A DNA stretch of 64,000 nt, from positions 1 through 64,000 of the forward strand of contig JADJFX010000038.1 in NCBI GenBank assembly GCA_016708345.1. Direction: 5' to 3'. The translations under genes and the position numbers were made by a program. This document shows, piece after piece, positions 38,540-45,816 of the stretch (the stretch's first letter is position 1; every line of letters starts with the position of its first letter). Origin of the DNA: Candidatus Rhodoferax bjergmarkensis (lineage in GTDB: Bacteria > Pseudomonadota > Gammaproteobacteria > Burkholderiales > Burkholderiaceae_C). Under the pieces are notes generated by a model, which saw nothing but the letters and a program-made list of their open reading frames with translations, did not search any database and had not been told where the DNA came from.

Positions 38540-39724
38540 TTATTTGATCCAGAGCCGCACGGCATCCCAAGCGCGGCCCAGCAAGCCCGCCTGCTCTACT
38601 GCCTCAAGCACCACCAAAGGAACGTCAACCAAGGTCTGCTCTCCGCTGGTCACCTTTAAAGACCCGACTTGCTGGTCTTTGGCAAAGGGTGCCACCAGCG
38701 GGTCAGGACGAACCACCTGGGTTTTGAGCTTACTGGCCGTACCAGCTGGGACGGCGACCACAATGGGCTGCTGACGCCCGAGGCTGACCGTCGGGCGCTT
38801 ACCCTTCCAGACGGCTGGTGTCACAACCGCCTGATTGGCCTCAAACAACTTGACAGCCTCAAAGGCCGTGTAACCCCAGTTCAACAGCTTCTGCGATTCA
38901 TTGGCTCGCGCATTTTCACTGGCAGCCCCCAGCACGATGGACAAGAGGCGACGGCTTCCGGTGGCCGCAGGCGTTCCAGCTACGGCTCCGGGCGTGCCCA
39001 AGCTGGCGAACTCTCGCTTGGCGGTGGCAATCAAGCAATAACCGGCGGCATTTGTGTGTCCGGTTTTCAAGCCATCCACAGAAGGATCGCGGAACAACAG
39101 CAAATTGCGATTGTTTTCATTGGTTGCCGGTGTTCCGTCGTAGCGGTACTTTTTGATGGCGTAGTAGGCCACGTAATCCGGAAAATCATGCAACAGCCGG
39201 GTGGCCAGAATGCTGAGATCACGCGCCGTGGTGATGTGACCCGCCTCAGTCAAGCCCTCGGGGTTTTTGTAGCCGGTGGACTTCATGCCCAGCGCTTTGG
39301 CCTGCTCGTTCATCAGTTGCACAAAGCGCTCAGCGCTGCCGCCCACGCCCTCAGCCAAGGCCATGGTGGCATCGTTGCCGCTTTGAACAATCATGCCCTT
39401 GATGAGGTCTTCTACCGGAACCATCATTTTGGGGTCAATAAACATGCGCGAGCCCGGCATTTTCCAAGCGCGCTGACTCACCGGAAGCGTCTGCTTGAGG
39501 TCAATTTTTTTGACCCGCAAGGCATCAAAAACCAGATACGCGGTCATGAGTTTGGTGAGCGACGCCGGTTCAACCGGAACATCAATGTCTTTTTCGGCCA
39601 GCAACTGATTGGCCGTGACATCCAGCAACAAATACGAACGCGCCGCAATTTCGGGTGCAACAGGCGACTGCGCAGCCACCGAAAAGCAAACAGACGCAAT
39701 AAGGGCAAAGAGAAGAGTTTTCAT
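38540..39724 (-). CDS. dacA: D-alanyl-D-alanine carboxypeptidase (PBP5/6 type)
   Basis: A 394-residue penicillin-binding protein. A signal peptide (MKTLLFALIASVCFSVAAQS) is followed by the catalytic motifs of class C low-molecular-mass PBPs: SLTK in EPASLTKLMTAY, SGN in IVQSGNDATMALAE and KTG in VDGLKTGHTNAAG. The C-terminal beta-rich domain ends in an amphipathic helix (EQAGLLGRAWDAVRLWIK) that anchors PBP5 to the membrane. It trims pentapeptide side chains of peptidoglycan in the periplasm. Confidence 0.93.
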   Translation of the reverse strand: MKTLLFALIASVCFSVAAQSPVAPEIAARSYLLLDVTANQLLAEKDIDVPVEPASLTKLMTAYLVFDALRVKKIDLKQTLPVSQRAWKMPGSRMFIDPKMMVPVEDLIKGMIVQSGNDATMALAEGVGGSAERFVQLMNEQAKALGMKSTGYKNPEGLTEAGHITTARDLSILATRLLHDFPDYVAYYAIKKYRYDGTPATNENNRNLLLFRDPSVDGLKTGHTNAAGYCLIATAKREFASLGTPGAVAGTPAATGSRRLLSIVLGAASENARANESQKLLNWGYTAFEAVKLFEANQAVVTPAVWKGKRPTVSLGRQQPIVVAVPAGTASKLKTQVVRPDPLVAPFAKDQQVGSLKVTSGEQTLVDVPLVVLEAVEQAGLLGRAWDAVRLWIK

Positions 39725-39780
39725 GATGAAATGATGCAGCCGGGTTACCGGCGAGAAAAGCAGAAGGGGAAAAATTAAAT

Positions 39781-39835
39781 TGCTATAAATTATATAGCGG
39801 CTTGCGCTTGTTTTACGGGCGCTAAAGCCATAAAT
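39781..39835 (+). repeat. dispersed palindromic repeat family A
   Basis: TGCTATAAATTATATAGCGG, then CTTGCGCTTGTTTTACGGGCG and CTAAAGCCATAAATTACCC. It fills the gap between the ferredoxin stop (39841) and the dacA start (39724). Confidence 0.75.
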
Positions 39836-39840
39836 TACCC

Positions 39841-40224
39841 CTAACGACCGATATTGTCAGGAATCAGCAATCGGTCCACCACTTTGCCGTTTTTGAGGTG
39901 TGATTCCACAATTTCATCTATGTCATGTTCGTCCACGTAGGTGTACCAAACAGCCTCCGGGTAAACCACCGCGACCGGCCCTGCGGCGCAGCGGTCCAGG
40001 CAACCCGCCTTGTTCACCCGCACCTGCCCCACACCGGACAGTCCCGCCGCTTTAATCTGCTGCTTGCAACGGTCGAAGGCTGCTTGCGCGCGATGCTGGG
40101 CGCAGCATGGCTCGCCTTCTTTGCGCTCATTGAGGCAAAAAAAGATGTGGCGCGAAAAATAGGAAGCCGATGCATTCCCGGTGGTTTGGTCAGAAGCTTG
40201 GTCAGCCGATTTATTTTCAGTCAT
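39841..40224 (-). CDS. thioredoxin-like [2Fe-2S] ferredoxin
   Basis: A 127-residue protein with the thioredoxin-like ferredoxin cysteine pattern: FFCLNERKEGEPCC (first pair region) and GCLDRCAAGPVAVVYPEAVW (last two ligands). Such small ferredoxins carry electrons; partners are unknown. The C-terminus HDIDEIVESHLKNGKVVDRL is typical of the family. It lies downstream of the VanZ-like gene and may be co-transcribed. Confidence 0.88.
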   Translation of the reverse strand: MTENKSADQASDQTTGNASASYFSRHIFFCLNERKEGEPCCAQHRAQAAFDRCKQQIKAAGLSGVGQVRVNKAGCLDRCAAGPVAVVYPEAVWYTYVDEHDIDEIVESHLKNGKVVDRLLIPDNIGR

Positions 40225-40234
40225 GGCAGTGATT

Positions 40235-41329
40235 CTAGTTTTGGGCCTCCCTACCCCACAAAAGGGTCATCACATACACCAAAGCTGCATAGGGCCACAG
40301 CCAGCCGAGCCACTGGGCCAGGCCGTTAAATCGAATAAAGCGTCCCTGCTCCCAGGTGGACAAGGTGTGGGAAAAATATGCACTGGTGGGGGCCTGATTC
40401 AACAAACTCAGGTACAAACCAAGGGCCAGCAATACCAAGGCCGCACTGGCCCGCAGCGGCACCCACACCAGCAACATCGCCAGCACCAAGGCCGACACCA
40501 GGCCCGTCTTGACCGGCAAACTCACCCATGCCCACGCGTGTTCAGGACCATAGCTCAAAGCCGCCGACAAGGCCGTAACGGCAATCCCAATCGTAAAAAC
40601 CTGCAGCGAGAACACGGCCCGGCGCACGCTGGAGCGGATGATGCAATAACCCAGCAGACACGGAATCAACACGCCGAACATGACACACACCAGCTCTGCA
40701 GCAGGCACCAAAGGCTGCAACTCCACGTCGCGCAGTGGCACCCATTCCAAAAACGGGGTGTCCTGCAAAACCTCGGCCAAGGCCGCTTCCAGACGCTCCA
40801 GCACCTGACCCAGCCCGAAAGGCACGGCGGCGGGAAACAGCAAGGCGATGGGCCACAAGGCCAGCAGCACCAGCGCACCGCGCGCCTCCTCCACGAACCA
40901 GCGCGCACGCAAGCGGCTCCAGCGCGCAATCACCCCCAGCTTTTCCAATGTCCAGGCCATCAAAGCCCCCAGACAGCCCCCTGCTACATTGAGCGCAAGG
41001 TCCACATTGGAAGGCACTCTGCCTGGTAAAAAACTTTGTACCGACTCCATCGCCAAAGACAAAACACCGGCCACCAACACCGCCAGTACGATGGCATAGC
41101 GGGCCCTGCCCGAGCGCAGCGCACTGAGCGCCCACAAAAAACCCAGCGGCATATAACCCAGCACGTTCACCGCCACATCAAAACCTGTCCAGTACTTGGG
41201 CATCGGGCTGTTCAAAAAAGCCCAAGGCTCGATGCCCTGGTAGCGCCACTCCAGGAACGGATACAGGCTGGCGTAAAGAATCAGCCCGACGTAGATCAAG
41301 GCGAGAGGCCAGGCAGATGTTTTTTGCAT
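40235..41329 (-). CDS. VanZ-family integral membrane protein
   Basis: A 364-residue multi-spanning protein from the ATG at 41329 (MQKTSAWPLALIYVGLILYA). The first 140 residues form a VanZ-like domain (DVAVNVLGYMPLGFLWALSA, ESVQSFLPGRVPSNVDLALN); the rest is further hydrophobic helices. The function of most VanZ proteins is unknown; the resistance link holds only for some. The start is 17 bases from the hemJ stop, so it probably belongs to the hemJ transcript. Confidence 0.85.
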   Translation of the reverse strand: MQKTSAWPLALIYVGLILYASLYPFLEWRYQGIEPWAFLNSPMPKYWTGFDVAVNVLGYMPLGFLWALSALRSGRARYAIVLAVLVAGVLSLAMESVQSFLPGRVPSNVDLALNVAGGCLGALMAWTLEKLGVIARWSRLRARWFVEEARGALVLLALWPIALLFPAAVPFGLGQVLERLEAALAEVLQDTPFLEWVPLRDVELQPLVPAAELVCVMFGVLIPCLLGYCIIRSSVRRAVFSLQVFTIGIAVTALSAALSYGPEHAWAWVSLPVKTGLVSALVLAMLLVWVPLRASAALVLLALGLYLSLLNQAPTSAYFSHTLSTWEQGRFIRFNGLAQWLGWLWPYAALVYVMTLLWGREAQN

Positions 41330-41345
41330 GGGCGTGCGCCCGAAC

Positions 41346-41774
41346 TCAGAAGGGCTTGAGCACCACCAGCAGAACCGCCGCCAGCAGCAGCAGCACCGGT
41401 GCCTCGTTGAACCAGCGGTACCAGACATGGCTGCGGGTATTGCCCAGCGCGACAAACTTGCGCAAGATGATGCTGCAGCTGTAGTGGTAAGCCATCGCCA
41501 GCACAACCACTGTCAACTTGGCGTGCATCCAGCCATTGCCAGGCCCCCAGCCAATGCCATAACCGGCCCACAACCACAAACCCAAACCCAGCGCGGGCAC
41601 TGCAATTACGGTGGTGAAGCGCAGCAACTTGCGCGCCATCAGGAGCAGGCGCTCGCGCTCAGCGACAGACTCGGCAGGCACCATGGCCAGATTGACAAAG
41701 ATGCGCGGCAGATAAAAAAGACCGGCAAACCAGCTGGCGACGAAGACGATGTGGAGTGATTTAACCCAAAGCAT
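41346..41774 (-). CDS. hemJ: protoporphyrinogen IX oxidase HemJ
   Basis: A 142-residue membrane protein of the HemJ/UPF0093 (CopD-like) family: MLWVKSLHIVFVASWFAGLF with the conserved histidine, LPRIFVNLAM, and WMHAKLTVVVLAMAYHYSC with a second conserved histidine and lysine. HemJ oxidises protoporphyrinogen IX in the last part of haem synthesis. hemB lies divergently 215 bases away, which supports the role. The 5' leader has a terminator 20 bases before the start codon. Confidence 0.9.
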   Translation of the reverse strand: MLWVKSLHIVFVASWFAGLFYLPRIFVNLAMVPAESVAERERLLLMARKLLRFTTVIAVPALGLGLWLWAGYGIGWGPGNGWMHAKLTVVVLAMAYHYSCSIILRKFVALGNTRSHVWYRWFNEAPVLLLLAAVLLVVLKPF

Positions 41775-41923
41775 GCGCCCAGTTTAGGCCAAAAAAAACC
41801 CCAGCACGAGGGCTGGGGTGGTAAGCCTATTTGCTGTCACACATCAAGGCCCCGCTCAGGGAGGAAAAGCGGGGGCGGCGAACCACCCGGGCGTAATTTA
41901 GCAAACCTGCCGCATTGATTCAA
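41775..41923 (-). promoter_or_regulatory. hemJ leader: promoter, structured RNA and intrinsic terminator
   Basis: Minus strand: TTGAAT (41918-41923), 17-base spacer, TAAATT (41895-41900), then about 115 bases of leader. It holds a CCCCGC/GCGGGG stem with a CCUCCC-containing loop (41850-41874) and a terminator (CCCCAGC/GCUGGGG, 41799-41818) followed by eight U. GGGUGGU at the 5' end (41882-41888) can pair with ACCACCC (41816-41822), which overlaps the terminator arm, so the two structures exclude each other. This reads as an attenuator; a stand-alone small RNA is the alternative. Confidence 0.55.
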
Positions 41924-41988
41924 GCTTGAGCCCGAAAAATTTTTTTCCTGAGTGAGACAAAAACCATTCACCGCTTACACTTTTCGCC

Positions 41989-43006
41989 ATGACACCGCAC
42001 GCCCCCTACCCCCTTGGTCGCCCCCGCCGCCTGCGGCGCGACGCCTTTACCCGCAACCTCGTTCGTGAAAATACACTCACGCCGCACGACCTGATTTACC
42101 CGGTTTTTGTTGTTGATGGAAAACAACATCGCGAAGCCATCAGTTCCATGCCGGGCGTTGAACGCCTGAGCCTTGATCTGCTTTTGCCGGTGGCCGAAGA
42201 ATGCGTCAAGCTGGGCATTCCAGTCATGGCCTTGTTCCCGGTGATTGACCTCGCCCTGAAAACGCCGGATGGCCGAGAAGCGCTTGAATCCGGATGGCTT
42301 GGTGCCCCGCGTTGTGCGGGCTTTGAAAAAAGAATTCCCTGATCTGGGCGTGATGACCGACGTGGCGCTGGACCCCTTCACCACCCATGGGCAAGACGGC
42401 CTGCCCGACCCGAACCCGGCCGAAAACGGCTACATCATGAACGACGCGACCATCGAAATGCTGGTCAAGCAAGCCCTCACCCAAGCGGGTGCCGGTGTCG
42501 ACATCGTGGCCCCGAGCGACATGATGGACGGGCGCATCGGTGCCATCCGCCACGCCCTGGAAGCCAATCACTTTGTACACACCCGCATCATGGCCTACAG
42601 CGCCAAATACGCCAGCGCGTTTTATGGCCCGTTCCGCGACGCCGTCGGCTCCGCCGGCAACCTGGGCAAAGGCAACAAAAAGGTCTACCAGATGGACCCA
42701 GGCAACTCGGATGAGGCGCTGCGCGAAGTGGCGCTGGACATTGCCGAGGGTGCTGACATGGTGATGGTCAAACCCGGCATGCCTTACCTGGACATCGTGC
42801 GCCGCGTCAAAGATGAGTTCAAAGTTCCCACCTTCGCCTACCAGGTGTCGGGCGAGTACGCCATGCTCAAGGCCGCGAGCAGCAACGGCTGGCTCGACCA
42901 CGATGCCGTCATGATGGAAAGCTTGCTGGCTTTCAAACGGGCTGGGGCCGATGGCGTGCTGACCTATTTTGCCCGCGACGCCGCACGTTTGCTACAAAAT
43001 ACATAG
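41989..43006 (+). CDS. hemB: delta-aminolevulinic acid dehydratase HemB (one frameshift)
   Basis: HemB condenses two aminolevulinate molecules into porphobilinogen. The first part reads RRLRRDAFTRNLVRENTLTP and DLIYPVFVVDGKQHREAI. After the shift come FPDLGVMTDVALDPFTTHGQ, the lysine block AYSAKYASAFYGPFRDA and the Schiff-base lysine block MVMVKPGMPYLDIV. One extra G near 42285 (in GCGCTTGAATCCG) breaks the frame; removing it gives the expected LNPDGLVPRVV. Since HemB is essential for haem synthesis, a sequencing error is most likely. The stop codon TAG lies inside a copy of repeat family A. Confidence 0.9.
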
Positions 43007-43045
43007 CTGCTTGCGCAATAGATACGTGCGCAAAAGCCGTTTTTT
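42991..43045 (+). repeat. dispersed palindromic repeat family A, overlapping the hemB stop
   Basis: GCTACAAAATACATAGCTGC, then TTGCGCAATAGATACGTGCGCAA and AAGCCGTTTTTTGCACC. The TAG of ATAGCTGC is the hemB stop codon. Confidence 0.85.
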
Positions 43046-43060
43046 GCACCTATAAACCCC

Positions 43061-44182
43061 ATGCGAATCTTCAACATTCAGGGCAGTAAAGTCACCGAGA
43101 CGGACAGCCTGCCGGCACTGGTCAGCGCGCAGCTGCCAGCGCAAGGTTTTGTCTGGATCGCCTGTGCACGCCGCGAGTTCGAGGTGATGCAGGGCCAGGT
43201 GCAGGCGGCGCTGCAAACCCTGTGCGGCATGCAACTGGTGGATTTGCACATCTCCGACCTGCTCAACAACCAGCTGCCTTCGCATTACGACTACACCTCG
43301 CAATACGACGTGCTGGTGTTTCGCCGCTTGGCTGCTGGCCATTCTGAGACCGATCTGGCGCAGCCCGGCCTGCCGCTGAGCCACCTGCCGGTGCGCGGGG
43401 GCCCACCCATTTTGCGGCGCATCGACACCAGCCCGGTCGGCTTTGCCGTGTTCGATCAAATCGTGCTCACTGTGCACCCCACCGAATGCACCGTGCGCGA
43501 CACCTACGCCGCCAAGCTGCTGCAATCGGCCAGCGCCGAGTCGCGTGCCGCCGGTGCGCGATTGCCCACCAGCCCGGCCGATCTGATGCTGCGTGTGGTC
43601 AACCAGATGGTGGACGGTTTTCTGGATCTGCGCCGTGAACTCACCCACCAGCTGGACCACTGGCAGACCGAGCTGCTCAACCCCCACACGCGCTTTAACA
43701 ACTGGAGCTCCCTGATGGACGCCCGGCTGTCACTGCACTACCTGGACGAAGTCTGCGAAGACCAGCGCGCCGCCGTGCAGGACTGGCTTGAGGCCACCAA
43801 GACCTGGCCCGACCCCACCACCCTGGAGGCGCAGCGCGAGCGTGACCTGCTGCATGTGCGCTCGCGCGACGTGCTGGAGCACATCGAGCGGGTGGTACAC
43901 CACGTGCGCCGCATGGAGCAAAGCGTGGAGACCGCCGTGCAAATGCACTTCAGCGTGCAAGGCAGCCGCACCAACGACATCATGCGCACACTGACGGTGC
44001 TGACCGCCATCTTTTTGCCGCTGAACCTGATCACCGGCTTTTTTGGCATGAACTTTGACGCGCTGCCACTGATTCACCAGCAAAGCGGCATCTGGATGGC
44101 GGTAGGCATCATGCTCAGCGTTGCCATCAGCCTGGTGGTGCTGTTCTGGCGAAAACGCTATCTGGCGCGCACGCCGCGTTAG
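43061..44182 (+). CDS. corA: CorA-family divalent cation transporter
   Basis: A 373-residue protein with a large cytoplasmic N-terminal domain and two C-terminal membrane helices. The pore signature GMN is present in LITGFFGMNFDALP. The helical stalk (MEQSVETAVQMHFSVQGSRT, then TNDIMRTLTVLTAIFLPLNL) is typical. CorA channels pass magnesium; some relatives export zinc. It starts 15 bases after a repeat that separates it from hemB. The end lies ten bases from the convergent amidohydrolase gene. Confidence 0.88.
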   Translation: MRIFNIQGSKVTETDSLPALVSAQLPAQGFVWIACARREFEVMQGQVQAALQTLCGMQLVDLHISDLLNNQLPSHYDYTSQYDVLVFRRLAAGHSETDLAQPGLPLSHLPVRGGPPILRRIDTSPVGFAVFDQIVLTVHPTECTVRDTYAAKLLQSASAESRAAGARLPTSPADLMLRVVNQMVDGFLDLRRELTHQLDHWQTELLNPHTRFNNWSSLMDARLSLHYLDEVCEDQRAAVQDWLEATKTWPDPTTLEAQRERDLLHVRSRDVLEHIERVVHHVRRMEQSVETAVQMHFSVQGSRTNDIMRTLTVLTAIFLPLNLITGFFGMNFDALPLIHQQSGIWMAVGIMLSVAISLVVLFWRKRYLARTPR

Positions 44183-44192
44183 TGATTGCGGG

Positions 44193-45152
44193 CTATTGCT
44201 CTGTCAGCGGCAAGTCAAAAAGACGCGCGCCGTTGTTCCAGGCGATATTGCGCGCCACATCCGGCGGCAAATCACCCAGCCACTGGCGGTAGCCCTGCAT
44301 CAGCTCGTCGTAGTACAGCCAGCGCTGGTTGACCCAGGTGTCGGAGCCAACCATGAAGCGGGTCGGGTACTTGAGCAGCAACGCGCGCCACTCGGGGCAC
44401 AGTTCATCGCCGCCCTTTTCACTTGCACAGGTCAAACCGGGGCGGTAAGACAACTCACCCATCAAACGGGGGTATTTGTCCAGCAACGCACTGACCCGCG
44501 CCACCGGCACACCACTGATGCCAGTGTGCGCCCAGATCAGGCGCAGCGTCTGGCCTTTGGACGGCGTATGGGCCATCAACAGGTCAATCGCCACATCATC
44601 CACGTGCGCCAGCACCACCAGGGCCCTGGCGTCGGCCAGCGCCATCAGCTTGGCGGCCACCGGGCCGTTGGCATCGTTGCTGTCATACAGGTGAAACTCG
44701 CCAATGCCACGGTACGGCCCGGCTGGCGTGCCACGCGCCAGCTCGGCCTGCACCATCTCATCAGTCGACGCATCCCGAAACCAGCTCTGGTAATCGGCCC
44801 GGTTGCGGTAGAGCCGAACAAAGGGCAGCACCTTGGGGGCCTGCACTGCGCCCGCCTGTCGTGCTTCACCCGCCGCCAGGGCCAGCGCCTGCGTGCCGTC
44901 GTTGGGGCGGGAATTGGCCACCATCGCCTTGACGCCATTGCGCTGCATGCGCTCCAGCACATCGCCCGGCGGGTGCGGGCCAACTTGGCCATTCCAAGCC
45001 TCTTCGTTGTAGTGCAGGTGCGCGTCCAGCAAGGGGCCAGCATAGGGTGCGGCCCAGGCGGCAGGCGTAATTGCTATCAAAAAAGAAGCTGCTCGCGCAA
45101 TAAACACGTGCGCAAACGGCCTAAAACGCATGAAGATTTGGCTGGATGCCAT
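44193..45152 (-). CDS. exported amidohydrolase-family protein; signal peptide lies in a repeat
   Basis: A metal-dependent hydrolase of the amidohydrolase type: DAHLHY, GIGEFHLYDS, VLAHVDDVAID, LIWAHTGIS and VGSDTW supply likely metal ligands. Substrate unknown. I chose the ATG at 45152, preceded by GAGGGG, giving a signal peptide of about 34 residues ending AAWA. Its hydrophobic part (FAHVFIARAASFLIAI) is encoded by a copy of repeat family A read antisense (45072-45126). The protein should be periplasmic. Homologues without this stretch may be cytoplasmic. Confidence 0.8.
   Translation of the reverse strand: MASSQIFMRFRPFAHVFIARAASFLIAITPAAWAAPYAGPLLDAHLHYNEEAWNGQVGPHPPGDVLERMQRNGVKAMVANSRPNDGTQALALAAGEARQAGAVQAPKVLPFVRLYRNRADYQSWFRDASTDEMVQAELARGTPAGPYRGIGEFHLYDSNDANGPVAAKLMALADARALVVLAHVDDVAIDLLMAHTPSKGQTLRLIWAHTGISGVPVARVSALLDKYPRLMGELSYRPGLTCASEKGGDELCPEWRALLLKYPTRFMVGSDTWVNQRWLYYDELMQGYRQWLGDLPPDVARNIAWNNGARLFDLPLTEQ
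45072..45126 (+). repeat. dispersed palindromic repeat family A, inside a coding region (antisense)
   Basis: TGCTATCAAAAAAGAAGCTGC, then TCGCGCAATAAACACGTGCGCA and AACGGCCTAAAA on the plus strand. The minus-strand reading supplies the hydrophobic part of the amidohydrolase signal peptide. Confidence 0.8.
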
Positions 45153-45182
45153 GGTTTCACCCCTCAAGTTGGCCAACGAGGT

Positions 45183-45345
45183 TCAAGTCTCAGCCCCGGT
45201 CATAGCCCCAAGCAAAGCCGCCACCTCCGCCACAGTCATCACGGATGGAATGCGCCTTGGCCGGGTCGGGCGCTGTACATCGTCAAGCCACGGCAACTTC
45301 AACCTCTGAACCTAGCGGCACAAGAATAGCAGGGCACTGAGCGCT
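45183..45345 (-). pseudogene. integron integrase (IntI-type tyrosine recombinase) remnant
   Basis: Minus-strand translation gives PALSALLFLCR, a stop, then VQRLKLPWLDDVQRPTRP, RRIPSVMTVAEVAALLGAM and TGAET before a stop. This matches the middle of integron integrases (typically ALLFLYREVL..LPWLD..QRP, then VVLT..EV..LL). The catalytic Arg, His and Tyr blocks and the N-terminus are gone. The fragment ends 31 bases before the amidohydrolase start. I saw no attC sites around it. Confidence 0.65.
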
Positions 45346-45456
45346 GGTTGTGGACACCGACACATTGCGAGCCAAGCCCTTTGGAGGTGCCAGTTTGCGC
45401 CCATCATTGCAATAACGGGTGCCCAAACAGGACATTTTTTAACTTGAACTTATACG

Positions 45457-45816
45457 TTAATCGACCAAACCGATCGGGTAGTTGGCCAGCAACTGGTCGG
45501 CCTGCGGGGAGTGGGAACGGCCCTTGTTTTTGGTTTGATAGGCCTGCGAGGCCTCCTTGCCGCACCAGGGCAAGATGACACTGGGCTTGGACGGGTGATC
45601 CGGCAGATAGGCGCTCAGGTCATAAACTTTCCCATTGATGGCCATCCAGCAGTCTTGCTCGCTTGTGTGGCGGGCAACTTCGGTCAACGAAATGCGCCTC
45701 TCGGCCGCAATGCTGCTGGCAGGCTGCGGCGCAGGGGTCATCCAATCGTTCATGGCAATGAGCCCGACCGCCAGCCAGAAAATGCCGGTGCTGATGAAAA
45801 AAAGCTGACGCATCAT
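45457..45816 (-). CDS. membrane-anchored cytochrome b5-like protein
   Basis: A 119-residue protein: an N-terminal anchor (FFISTGIFWLAVGLIAM) followed by a cytochrome b5-type haem/steroid-binding domain (RISLTEVARHTSEQDCWMAI, NGKVYDLSAYLPDHPSKPSV). The HPGG haem-ligand motif is altered to DHPSKPSV, keeping the histidine; a second ligand could be in KNKGRSHSPQADQLL. The gene follows a ferric-reductase-like gene, overlapping its stop, so the two likely form an electron transfer unit in the membrane. Confidence 0.82.
   Translation of the reverse strand: MMRQLFFISTGIFWLAVGLIAMNDWMTPAPQPASSIAAERRISLTEVARHTSEQDCWMAINGKVYDLSAYLPDHPSKPSVILPWCGKEASQAYQTKNKGRSHSPQADQLLANYPIGLVD

Noticed and set aside
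41775..41923. SRP (4.5S) RNA or 6S RNA upstream of hemJ
   Set aside because: The GGAAGGAAGCAGCC loop of SRP RNA is absent and the fold does not show the long bubble of 6S RNA. Treated as a leader instead.
45183..45345. Prophage integrase
   Set aside because: The LPWLDDVQRP block is characteristic of integron integrases and no phage genes lie nearby.
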